Source: RGIG8244 sp045639325
GTDB lineage: Bacteria > Verrucomicrobiota > Lentisphaeria > Victivallales > UBA1829
Assembly (NCBI GenBank): GCA_045639325.1
Contig: JAZUCU010000006.1
Span: forward strand, 1 to 42,965
DNA length: 42,965 bases
Reading direction: 5' to 3'
Shown here: positions 32,930-40,926 of the stretch, one piece after another
Layout of the letters: every line of letters starts with the position of its first letter
Numbering within the stretch: position 1 is the first letter of the stretch
The notes under the pieces: model-generated
What the model saw: the letters and a program-made list of their open reading frames with translations, nothing else
Databases searched by the model: none
What the model was told of the DNA's origin: nothing
Translations under genes and position numbers: made by a program

Positions 32930-35170
32930 ATGGCAAAAGTAATCGGAAAAACAAGTTTGTTTCTGCTGTTTATGTTGTGCATGTCATTATGCGCAGCGCC
33001 GCTGAAACTGGATCACACAATGTCCGTTTCTCTGGATATTCCCAATCCCACTCCGGCAGAAAAAACAGCCATTGAAGAACTGAATACGTATCTTCAGAAA
33101 ATTTTCGGCTATTATGCAGAAAAAAGAAACGGTGTGAAACTCGTTCTGCGTTATAATGCTGCTATGGGTGAAGAAGAATTCCGTATCACTGCAAAAGGAA
33201 AACAGATCGTCATCGAAGGCGGTCGCCCCCGCGGTGTGCTTTACGGTGCATATTATTTTCTTGACCGTAAACTCGGCGTTCACTGGTTCACCCCCTATGA
33301 CGAATATGTACCGGAATATGACAGCAAAGAGTTGGAAGAATTCACTTATAACGGCAAACCTGCGATCCGCATCCGTATGGAATTGATTTACACGGATAAA
33401 TATCAGATCCGTTATGCCGCCCGCAACTTGCTGAACCGTTCTGCAAACAGCATGATCCCGGATGCAAAATACGGGGAAACCCGGGTATTTTCTCCGCCTC
33501 TGAATTGCCACGGGATGCATTATATCATTCCGGCACACAAATACAATCTGCGGAATCATCCGGAATTTTTTGCTCTGATCAATGGGAAACGTGTGAATCC
33601 GGAAATCGCAGGCGGTACAACCGACTACTGTTTGACCAATCCCGGTCTGATTGCGGCAACCGTAAAGGAAGCCCGTGAATATCTCAAAAAAGCTCCGGAT
33701 GCAAAATACATCTCGATTCAGGAAGGTGACGGAACAAAAGGGACCTGCCATTGTAAAACCTGTCAGGATTTGGTAAATAAATGCGGCAAACGGGAATCAG
33801 CCCGCTGGATCTACTTTGCCAATGCCGTCGGGAAAGAATTGCATAAAGAATTTCCCAATGTGAAATTTCTGGTCTTTGCCTATACTGCCAGCCGTTTACC
33901 GCCCTCCAATATCAAGGCGGAAGATTATGTGGCAGTTCAATTCTGTTCCTGGGGCGGCAGACGCGGTTTGCCGTATGCCCATCCGAAAAATAAAGGTGGC
34001 CGGGAAATGCTGAAGCAGATTCAGGATTGGCTGAAGGTTTGTAAAAATGTGTTGATGTGGGATTATACTTACACATTCGGTAATCTCTGGTTCCAGCAGC
34101 CGGATATGCTGTTGAATATCGACAACATGAAGAGTTTTGCCGAACTGGGTGTGGATGGAGTCTTCTGCGAAGACCATGAACTGCGTAACACCAACGTGCA
34201 TTTCGGTTATCAATTCCGCAACTGGCTCCTTGCCCGTGCCATGTGGAATCCGGATGAATGTAACGGCGAAGAATTGGAACAGATGTTCTGCCGTGAATTC
34301 TACGGTAAAAAAGCAGGTAAATACATCGCCACATACTGGAAACTTCTGCGGGATACCAATCGCAAACAGGGATTCAGCGAATTCACACCGGGCGGAAGTT
34401 TGGGCAAAGCTGATTTTGAACAGCCCGCAACCACAATAAAATCCATGAAAATTATGGAACAGGCGTTGAACGCAGTAAAAACGGATGAACGTATTTACCG
34501 CCGTCGGGTCTATGAAGCATTCATCCCCTTGAAGTTCAGAATGATCATGGATTATGCAAAACTGAAAAACATGGGCGTACTGGGGAATTTGACCGTAAAA
34601 GGCATGGTTCAGGAACTCCGCCAGTATATCCGCGGAAAATCAAAGGGTCCCGGTACATGGGCTCGTTACAAAATGATCCACCGAAATCTGAACACGCTGG
34701 AAGGTACGGCAGCGATCAATGCTTCCGCCAGCCGTGTATATGGTGCCGGATACGTTGCAAAAGCCTATGACAAAAGTATCGATCTTGGATCCAACTGGCA
34801 CTCCGGTACAAGTACTGCCTGGAGTGAAATCGACTTCGGCGAAAAAAGACCGATCAACCGGATCACCACTGTATTTGGTAAATATCCCGTGGTGATCGGT
34901 GGTGACTATACAATCAAAGGCAGTTTTGACGGAAAAACATGGTACACCATGGTCCCCCGTCAGAAATTCAAAGCCGATCCCGGAAAAGTCTGGGCGTATA
35001 CGGATATCCAGTTGCCCGAGCCTATCGAAGCACGTTTTATCCGTACTCATATTTACCGCTTGAACACGATCATTCAGGGTAAAGTCCGTGCTCAGGATGT
35101 GATCATGCAGGAACAGTTCTACAATCTGCAGGAACTCCCGCAGAATCTTCTTCAACCCCGGAAACAATAA
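32930..35170 (+). CDS. Exported DUF4838 protein with C-terminal F5/8C domain
   Basis: This 746-residue protein has a signal peptide (residues 1-22, LFLLFMLCMSLCAA). The GH20/GH67-type N-terminal domain is about 35-115 (ITAKGKQIVIEGGRPRGVLYGAYYFLDRKLG). The DUF4838 barrel carries the CxCxxC hallmark (CHCKTC, about 273-278) and strands FLVFAYTASRLP and NVLMWDYTYTFGNLW. From about 590 to the end, a discoidin (F5/8 type C) module is seen, including GSNWHSG and SFDGKTWYTM. That module commonly binds galactose- or fucose-type sugars. Compared with the DUF4838 protein at 16044-18443, only this one has the module. The catalytic activity of DUF4838 is not established. The gene sits directly before two pseudopilin-like genes. 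Confidence 0.9.
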   Translation: MAKVIGKTSLFLLFMLCMSLCAAPLKLDHTMSVSLDIPNPTPAEKTAIEELNTYLQKIFGYYAEKRNGVKLVLRYNAAMGEEEFRITAKGKQIVIEGGRPRGVLYGAYYFLDRKLGVHWFTPYDEYVPEYDSKELEEFTYNGKPAIRIRMELIYTDKYQIRYAARNLLNRSANSMIPDAKYGETRVFSPPLNCHGMHYIIPAHKYNLRNHPEFFALINGKRVNPEIAGGTTDYCLTNPGLIAATVKEAREYLKKAPDAKYISIQEGDGTKGTCHCKTCQDLVNKCGKRESARWIYFANAVGKELHKEFPNVKFLVFAYTASRLPPSNIKAEDYVAVQFCSWGGRRGLPYAHPKNKGGREMLKQIQDWLKVCKNVLMWDYTYTFGNLWFQQPDMLLNIDNMKSFAELGVDGVFCEDHELRNTNVHFGYQFRNWLLARAMWNPDECNGEELEQMFCREFYGKKAGKYIATYWKLLRDTNRKQGFSEFTPGGSLGKADFEQPATTIKSMKIMEQALNAVKTDERIYRRRVYEAFIPLKFRMIMDYAKLKNMGVLGNLTVKGMVQELRQYIRGKSKGPGTWARYKMIHRNLNTLEGTAAINASASRVYGAGYVAKAYDKSIDLGSNWHSGTSTAWSEIDFGEKRPINRITTVFGKYPVVIGGDYTIKGSFDGKTWYTMVPRQKFKADPGKVWAYTDIQLPEPIEARFIRTHIYRLNTIIQGKVRAQDVIMQEQFYNLQELPQNLLQPRKQ

Positions 35171-35184
35171 AGGAACATTATACT

Positions 35185-35889
35185 ATGAAAAATTATAAAT
35201 TTACATTGACCGAACTTTTGTTTGTATGTTTTGTTCTGACTTTTTGTACCGTCATGACAGCTGCAACCATTAAACGCTGGAAACCGTCTGCAGCACAAGT
35301 TACCTGTGCTGCGAACTTGCAGAAAATGGGCGTGGCTACATTCCAATATTGCAAAGATAACGGTAATTTCCTCCCCGGAACCGGTGTTCTGGAAAGCAAC
35401 TGGAAAACGAAACTGGTTCCCTATCTGCAGATCAAAAGTCAGAAATGGGATCCGGCGGCATATTCCGTCTTCCGTTGTCCCGCCGATAAAAACATCCCCC
35501 CCGTTTATAAGCAGGGAATTGATGTTTACCGCGGCAAAAACAGTTATGCAGCCAACTTCTTCATCATTGATTATGATGTGGAAGATGTCAATGGCGATAC
35601 CTTTACCGGCGGTCGGAATATGAAAGATCTCTGGGGGCCGGATACCATCATTCTGTATGCGGAAGATCATAATGAAGGGAACACCGTCGGTGCCAACGCA
35701 TCCGTCAAATGGAACCGCCCCGGAACCTATGCGTATTCCGTCCGTGACAGCGATGCCAGACATGATCTGGGCAGAAGCAATTATCTGATGCTGGACGGAG
35801 CGGTGGAAAGCCGGGATTATGATACAACGAATACGCCGGAAGACCTCTGGATCATCCGGCTCGGGAGAAATTGGGAATTCATGAGATAA
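35185..35889 (+). CDS. Divergent pseudopilin-like protein
   Basis: This 234-residue protein starts MKNYKFTLTELLFVCFVLTF. The FTLxELL prepilin core with Glu at +5 is kept. The hydrophobic helix that follows is unusual, with Cys and Phe in place of the usual VVIAIIAIL, and it lacks the PALS turn. The residue before Phe is lysine, not glycine. The globular part has CAANLQKMGVATFQYCKDNGNFLPG and VFRCPADK, plus a late DARHDLGRSNYLMLDGAVE segment typical of the H-x9-DG pseudopilins. It starts 14 bases after the DUF4838 gene and is probably translated with it. Whether it is processed and assembled is uncertain. Confidence 0.8.
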   Translation: MKNYKFTLTELLFVCFVLTFCTVMTAATIKRWKPSAAQVTCAANLQKMGVATFQYCKDNGNFLPGTGVLESNWKTKLVPYLQIKSQKWDPAAYSVFRCPADKNIPPVYKQGIDVYRGKNSYAANFFIIDYDVEDVNGDTFTGGRNMKDLWGPDTIILYAEDHNEGNTVGANASVKWNRPGTYAYSVRDSDARHDLGRSNYLMLDGAVESRDYDTTNTPEDLWIIRLGRNWEFMR

Positions 35890-36045
35890 TATTTTTCAGT
35901 CATATTTTTTTAATCAGAGGTAATTTCAAAAGTCCGGCAGGATCTGCCTGAAAAAAGATTGTTTACAACAAGAATTTCAGGGCATTTCTGAACGGAATTT
36001 TGAGGTTGCCTCCTCGGTCATTTAAACCATTATACAGGAGAAAAG

Positions 36046-36813
36046 ATGATGTTGTATGAAAAAAGAAATTGTCGGAGTAAGTTCACTTTGATTGAACTAC
36101 TGGTTGTGATTGCCATCATTTCCATACTTGCGGCGATGCTGCTGCCTGCGTTGAGCAAAGCCAAGATGGTGGCTTACAGTTCCCAATGCGCCAGTAATCA
36201 GAGACAAATGGGATTCCATTTGCAACAGTATGCCAACGATTTCAATGGGGACATGCTTTTGCATTATGGATCGTATAGTCAGTATGTCGAATGGCTGCTT
36301 TATACCGGATATATCAAATTGGATATAATAAAAGACGATCTCTGGACAAATAAAACCAAACCGCTGTATCGGGGATGTCCTTATTTCCGCAAACTGAATC
36401 TCAATGCTGGCGGAACACAATACAATAACTGGGTTTATAGTATTGGTGCAAAGTGCGATAAAAAATATTACGTCACTGTCGAGCAAAGTTGTCCATGGAA
36501 ACAAACCAATGATAAGAAAAATGCAAAATATCTGCGGGTCGCCAACGTAAAGACACCCTCGTTATTTCCTTTACTCTCAGAATGCTCGGATACCAGAAGC
36601 GGAACTCAACACCCGGAACATTCTTACACAAAAGTGGAAGCGGGATACCGATTTGTGATGGTTCATTCCAAAAAGTCAAATATTTACTCTCTGGGCGGCA
36701 GTGTGGAAGCAGTCAACCCGCAGCGATTGTTGAATTATTTGGATTATTACGCAACGAAAGCTGCATTAGTTTCCTACAATACGATTGATAATCAAGTCCT
36801 GCGCGCCCGTTAA
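36046..36813 (+). CDS. Type II secretion/IV pilin-like pseudopilin
   Basis: This 255-residue protein has a short leader (MMLYEKRNCRSK) and the prepilin signature FTLIELLVVIAIISILAAML, followed by PALSKAKMVAYSSQCASNQRQMG. The -1 residue is lysine. The globular domain is aromatic-rich, with cysteines in YRGCPYF and CDKKYY. A good AGGAG lies six bases before tandem ATG codons at 36046 and 36049. A 156-base gap separates it from the previous pseudopilin-like gene and contains a small GGCAG/CTGCC hairpin and a possible -10, so it may have its own promoter. It probably belongs to the same envelope structure as the neighbouring DUF4838 protein. Confidence 0.86.
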   Translation: MMLYEKRNCRSKFTLIELLVVIAIISILAAMLLPALSKAKMVAYSSQCASNQRQMGFHLQQYANDFNGDMLLHYGSYSQYVEWLLYTGYIKLDIIKDDLWTNKTKPLYRGCPYFRKLNLNAGGTQYNNWVYSIGAKCDKKYYVTVEQSCPWKQTNDKKNAKYLRVANVKTPSLFPLLSECSDTRSGTQHPEHSYTKVEAGYRFVMVHSKKSNIYSLGGSVEAVNPQRLLNYLDYYATKAALVSYNTIDNQVLRAR

Positions 36814-36846
36814 TGTTCGTGCAATAAAATAGAAAGTGTGATTAAA

Positions 36847-38454
36847 ATGAATATATTACCAAATGTATGGGATTACGGTCAATTATTGGCGTTTTCCGGT
36901 TTAGATGGCGTAACGGCATACGAAGACGGACTCTGTATGCGTACCGCACGGAATGAAATCGCTTTTGAACTGAAAAATATCGATCCGGAAAACAAAGGAA
37001 TGATCCGGTACACCGGAGCCCAGCCCGATAAAATCGAACTTACCGGCGATTATTTCTGTTTTTATGCAGATGGTCATGTTTCCCGCGGTGTCTATTGTGA
37101 TGCCTGGAACGTGCTGCTGGAAGGTGATTTCCAATTGACATCCCTGGAGCCGTATTATGAAGTTCAATGCGAAAATGGAAAAACTCTTCTTGCTGTCAAA
37201 GGCAGATTGCAGCCGGAATTTCTTTCGGAATCCATGGATAAAATTGTGGATGCCAGATTGCAGTTCTTGCGGTCCATTTCTCCGCTGAATAATGTTTCTG
37301 ACGCAACACAGATCACCACAGCAAAAGCATTGTCCCAGATCAAGAGTCAGGTCTATTCGCCGGAAGGTATGATCAAACATCATTGGAGTACGCCGGACCG
37401 CTGGCCCCATAAGCAGATGTGGCTTTGGGATTCTGCGTTCCATGCCCTCGGGATGCGTCATTACGATCCGGCAATGGCACGGGATCTGATCAGTGCGGTA
37501 TTTGATTTGCAGCAGGAAAACGGCTTTATTCCTCTCTGCGGAAGCCCTGTGTTCTTTTATCCGACCCGTACACAGCCCCCGGTCCTCGGTCTGGCAATGA
37601 AACTGGTCAACGAAACCGAAGCGGCTCCGGAATGGATCGCCGAACTTGCCCCGAAACTGGCAAAATTCATCAACTGGCTTATGGCAAACCGGGATACCGA
37701 TGGTCACGGCTTATTGGAATGGGCAGTGGAAGTCACAGCCAATTGCCGCAGCGGCGAAAGCGGCATGGATAATTCCCCCCGTTTTGACGATGCGATCCAA
37801 CTGGATGCCCCGGACTTCAATGCGTATCTTGCATCCGAATGTGAAATTCTGGCATCATTCCTCCCCGATCAGCGGGATTACTGGATGGAACATCATGACC
37901 GGATCTGCCGTTTGATGAATGAACGGCTCTGGTCGCCCGAACAGAATTTGTATGTGGATTACAATGTTGTGGAAAACCGCCGGACGGATATCCTTTCCAG
38001 TGCCGGATTCCTCCCCCTGCTCTGCGGTGCACCCAGTCAGGAACAGGCAGAAAAGATTGTGGCACATCTGACGGATCCGACAACGTTCGGAACGCCGCTG
38101 CGTGTGCCCTCCATTGCGGCAAGAAATACAGAAGCCTACAAAAAAGATATGTGGCGCGGTCCGGTATGGACGAATATCAATTACATGATCGTTCTCGGTT
38201 TGGAACGGTATGGATTCCATGATCTCGCAAAATCGATCGTGCAGGATACCCTCCGGGAACAGGAAAAATGGTATTTGGAATGTGGTACATTCTTTGAATT
38301 TTATGATGACCGGAAAGAGAATACTCCCAGAGAGTTGGAACGGAAAGGTAAAATGCCGGAAGGTCAATTCCATCCATTGATGATGCCGTTCCATGATTAC
38401 GGCTGGTCCGGTACATTGTATTTGGAAATGGTCAATCACCAGGAATGGCGTTAA
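36847..38454 (+). CDS. GH63-like glycosidase (trehalase/MGH superfamily)
   Basis: This is a 535-residue protein, from the ATG at 36847. A GTG nine bases earlier is a weaker choice. Residues about 160-535 form an (alpha/alpha)6 barrel with motifs of the GH63/GH37 superfamily: MWLWDSAFHALG (191-202), NSPRFDDAIQLD, DMWRGPVWTNINYM and FFEFYDDR, ending in GWSGTLYLEM. The Asp in WDSAFH and the Glu in FFEFYDD or in LLEWAVE are candidates for the catalytic pair. The N-terminal 150 residues are a beta domain. No signal peptide is present, so it acts in the cytoplasm on alpha-linked oligosaccharides, for example glucosyl- or mannosyl-containing ones. It is coupled to an oxidoreductase gene 31 bases downstream. 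Confidence 0.86.
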   Translation: MNILPNVWDYGQLLAFSGLDGVTAYEDGLCMRTARNEIAFELKNIDPENKGMIRYTGAQPDKIELTGDYFCFYADGHVSRGVYCDAWNVLLEGDFQLTSLEPYYEVQCENGKTLLAVKGRLQPEFLSESMDKIVDARLQFLRSISPLNNVSDATQITTAKALSQIKSQVYSPEGMIKHHWSTPDRWPHKQMWLWDSAFHALGMRHYDPAMARDLISAVFDLQQENGFIPLCGSPVFFYPTRTQPPVLGLAMKLVNETEAAPEWIAELAPKLAKFINWLMANRDTDGHGLLEWAVEVTANCRSGESGMDNSPRFDDAIQLDAPDFNAYLASECEILASFLPDQRDYWMEHHDRICRLMNERLWSPEQNLYVDYNVVENRRTDILSSAGFLPLLCGAPSQEQAEKIVAHLTDPTTFGTPLRVPSIAARNTEAYKKDMWRGPVWTNINYMIVLGLERYGFHDLAKSIVQDTLREQEKWYLECGTFFEFYDDRKENTPRELERKGKMPEGQFHPLMMPFHDYGWSGTLYLEMVNHQEWR

Positions 38455-38485
38455 AAATAAAAATAAAATCAAGGAGTTTGATATT

Positions 38486-39634
38486 ATGTCAGAAATCAAG
38501 AAAGTCGGCGTTGCCGTAATTGCCTGTGGTGCCCGTTCCAGAGGCGTTGTCCATAAACTTTTGCGGGATTCCAATCGCGGAATCGAAATCCTTGCCGCAT
38601 ACGATCCCCACAGCGGCATTATGGATGAAGCAGAACGTGTCTGGGAAGTGGATAAAGAAAAGTACCACAGATGTTCCAGCTATATGGAAGCCATCAACAC
38701 CCCCGGCGTGGAATGGGTGATGGTTTTCTCTCCCAATGCATTCCATAAAGAACACATTCTTGCCGCTTTCAATGCGGGCAAACACGTATTCACGGAAAAA
38801 CCCCTTGCCACATCCATTGAAGATTGCCAGGAAATCTTTGATGCTCATCAGAAATTGCCCCATCTGCATTTTGCAACCGGATTCGTACTCCGTTACGCTC
38901 CCATGTATCAGAAGATCAAAGAATTTCTGACATCCGGCAAATTCGGTAAACTGCTCAGCATCGAAGCCAATGAAAATATCGCCCCCGGACATGGCGGTTA
39001 TATCATGCGCAACTGGCGGCGTAAAACCGAATGGGCTGGTCCTCACGTGCTGGAAAAATGCTGTCATGACCTTGACCTGATCAACTGGTTCTGCGACTCC
39101 CTGCCCTCTAAAGTCTGTTTCTTCGGTGCAAAAAATGTGTTCAAATCCGAAAACCGTTTCATGGAAGAAAAATTCGGCAAAGAAACATTCAATCATTGGG
39201 GTGGACATGATCAGATCGAAACCGCGTTCAACGACGATAACGACCTGATGGATACCACAACAGGTGTCGCCATTTTCCGTAACGGTGTTCAGGTTTCTTT
39301 CTGTGCCAACATGTGCAATACCATGCCGGAACGCCGCATGAGATTCAACTGTTCCGAAGGTACCATCATTCTGGAACTGTACAGCCGTACCATCAAATAC
39401 AAATACATGAATGATACCAACGTGTATTCCATCGAATACAACGCCGATGGTCACGGTGGCGGCGACAATCACATCATGAAAGAATTGTGGGCAACCATGA
39501 CGGAAGGTGTTCCGCCGAAATGCAGCGGTAACGAAGGCTTGGAAAGTGCGGTATTCGCTCTCGGATTCGATCAGGCGGCAAGAGAAGGTAAAATTATTGA
39601 CCTTGAACCGGTCTGGCAGAAATTGAACCGCTGA
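38486..39634 (+). CDS. Gfo/Idh/MocA family NAD(P)-dependent oxidoreductase
   Basis: This is a 382-residue protein from the ATG at 38486, which has AAGGAG ten bases upstream. An in-frame ATG further upstream lies inside the GH63 gene and is rejected. The Rossmann region VGVAVIACGARSRGVVHKLL (7-26) and the EKP motif at 104-106 (FTEKPLATS) identify the family. AGPHVLEKCCHDLDLINWF carries the conserved His-Asp-Leu-Asp of the catalytic segment. The product probably oxidises a monosaccharide released by the preceding glycosidase. It is the last gene of the unit starting at 31833 and is followed by a strong terminator. Confidence 0.92.
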   Translation: MSEIKKVGVAVIACGARSRGVVHKLLRDSNRGIEILAAYDPHSGIMDEAERVWEVDKEKYHRCSSYMEAINTPGVEWVMVFSPNAFHKEHILAAFNAGKHVFTEKPLATSIEDCQEIFDAHQKLPHLHFATGFVLRYAPMYQKIKEFLTSGKFGKLLSIEANENIAPGHGGYIMRNWRRKTEWAGPHVLEKCCHDLDLINWFCDSLPSKVCFFGAKNVFKSENRFMEEKFGKETFNHWGGHDQIETAFNDDNDLMDTTTGVAIFRNGVQVSFCANMCNTMPERRMRFNCSEGTIILELYSRTIKYKYMNDTNVYSIEYNADGHGGGDNHIMKELWATMTEGVPPKCSGNEGLESAVFALGFDQAAREGKIIDLEPVWQKLNR

Positions 39635-39667
39635 AAAATCAGTCAATAATCTGAAAAGATTTAATAT

Positions 39668-39717
39668 ACACCACGTTGCGTAAAAGTTCGTACAACAATT
39701 CCGCAACGTGGTGTTTT
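39668..39717 (+). terminator. Rho-independent terminator
   Basis: ACACCACGTTGCG at 39668-39680 pairs perfectly with CGCAACGTGGTGT at 39702-39714, with a 21-base loop and a short T-tract after it. It closes the plus-strand unit ending at 39634. Confidence 0.87.
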
Positions 39718-39773
39718 GCGTCTTATTAAGACAGGAATTTTCACATTGGCTGTGGCGCTTTTTCCAGCTTGGG

Positions 39774-40586
39774 TTACCGGTTCTTCATGTATCGGAGAAT
39801 AAAATCCCGCATCCATGGGTTTATACAAGTCCAGATCGTGGAATGAGTAAGAGATTTCATTTCGTAAAAGGTGGAAGTTGTATTTCCGTTATAAACCAGC
39901 AAATCATGCATCAGTTTGTTTTCTGCCGGACGACAATCCAATTCGATTCCTGTTTCTCCGGTAATCAGCAACAACGGCGGAAAGTCTTTGCGTACAAATG
40001 CCAACGGAGCAAACTCATCAATTTTCGGAGTGGTGATTGGGATCCCCTGTTCTTCTCGAATATGGAAATGCGTCATCATTTCCCCGCTGATCGGGATAAA
40101 ACCACAAATATCTTCCACTTTACAGCCGTAATGTTGCAGATATTTCGGGTCGGCAGCAAGCATGGCCGCCAAATAAGCGCCCGCGGATTGTCCGTAAATG
40201 AAAACATTTTCGGGATCTCCATTGTATTCATCAATATGATGCAGAACCCAGGCTGCGGCCATGGCGGCATCTTCGATGTAGTCGGGGCATTTCGCACGGG
40301 GAGCAAGCCGGTAATTTGGAGAAACAATAATGCAATTCAACAGTCTGGATTCTTCGATGATCCCGTATTTATCGCCAGCGGTGAGCCCGCCGCCGTGAAA
40401 GTAAATCAGGACAGGCACATTTTTTCGATTTTCCGGATAATAAACATCGAGCAAACAGCGTTCCCGCCGGTAGTCATCTCTTTCGCCTTGATCAAAATAC
40501 GGGATGTCTTTTTTTACAGTCCAATTCCGGGCAAGGTCATCAATGGTCGTTTTAGGTTCAAATGGTTCAGAGATAACAGCATCCAC
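39774..40586 (-). CDS. Alpha/beta-hydrolase esterase (HSL/BD-FAE-like)
   Basis: This 270-residue protein has the oxyanion motif HGGG at 64-67, the nucleophile elbow GQSAG at 132-136 with S134, and a probable catalytic histidine at H248 (LTHST). The acid is probably E211, E215 or D217 (TGETGIELD). The family includes hormone-sensitive-lipase-type and ferulic-acid-type carbohydrate esterases. No signal peptide is seen. The start is a GTG preceded by GAGGAG; an ATG four bases on is out of frame. It is a single-gene unit with its own promoter. Because it is close to glycan genes, removal of acyl groups from sugars is a plausible role, though the substrate is not known. Confidence 0.87.
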   Translation of the reverse strand: MDAVISEPFEPKTTIDDLARNWTVKKDIPYFDQGERDDYRRERCLLDVYYPENRKNVPVLIYFHGGGLTAGDKYGIIEESRLLNCIIVSPNYRLAPRAKCPDYIEDAAMAAAWVLHHIDEYNGDPENVFIYGQSAGAYLAAMLAADPKYLQHYGCKVEDICGFIPISGEMMTHFHIREEQGIPITTPKIDEFAPLAFVRKDFPPLLLITGETGIELDCRPAENKLMHDLLVYNGNTTSTFYEMKSLTHSTIWTCINPWMRDFILRYMKNR

Positions 40587-40671
40587 GAAGCGAACACTCC
40601 TCTATACTACGTTAAAATTAAACAATATCCGGGTTATTGACTGAACTTTCTATTCTCAGCCTGTTGGGATT

Positions 40672-40700
40672 ACTATAGCATCATCAAACAGATTTTTCAA
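40672..40700 (-). promoter_or_regulatory. Sigma-70-type promoter of the esterase gene
   Basis: On the minus strand TTGAAA (-35, 40695-40700) and TATAGT (-10, 40672-40677) are separated by 17 bases. Transcription would start near 40665, giving a leader of about 80 bases before the GTG start. Confidence 0.7.
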
Positions 40701-40809
40701 ATATAAAAATTTGATTTTTATTTTTGAAATGCGATATTCCTTTTTGAAGGGAGAAAATGGGTATGCTTGAACGGCAAAAAAAAATAATAAGGACGTATGG
40801 CAACGTATA

Positions 40810-40881
40810 TCAAAAAAATCCAGTTCTAAATAAGTCAACAGCGAACGAATCTCGCTGACGTGAAATATTCAGAACTGGATT
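40810..40881 (-). terminator. Nested-hairpin intrinsic terminator of fhs
   Basis: Read on the minus strand, AATCCAGTTCT (40871-40881) pairs with AGAACTGGATT (40817-40827), followed by a run of T residues. A second stem, CAGCGA/TCGCTG, lies inside the loop. The double structure follows the fhs stop by 46 bases. Confidence 0.78.
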
Positions 40882-40926
40882 AATAATATAGTTCTGCAAT
40901 AATAAAAATCAAGTCCGGCAAGCCTT

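Larger units (their letters stand above)
40587..40926. other. Intergenic region with promoter and terminator
   Basis: These 340 bases between two minus-strand genes contain the esterase promoter at 40672-40700 and the fhs terminator at 40814-40881. No gene is supported here; a 60-codon frame on the minus strand has no ribosome binding site and covers the terminator. Confidence 0.6.

Noticed and set aside
38489..39706. Minus-strand open frame of 405 codons antisense to the second Gfo/Idh/MocA gene
   Set aside because: It mirrors a clear oxidoreductase gene and its terminator, with no domain or start signal. Codon use of the real gene leaves the opposite strand open.
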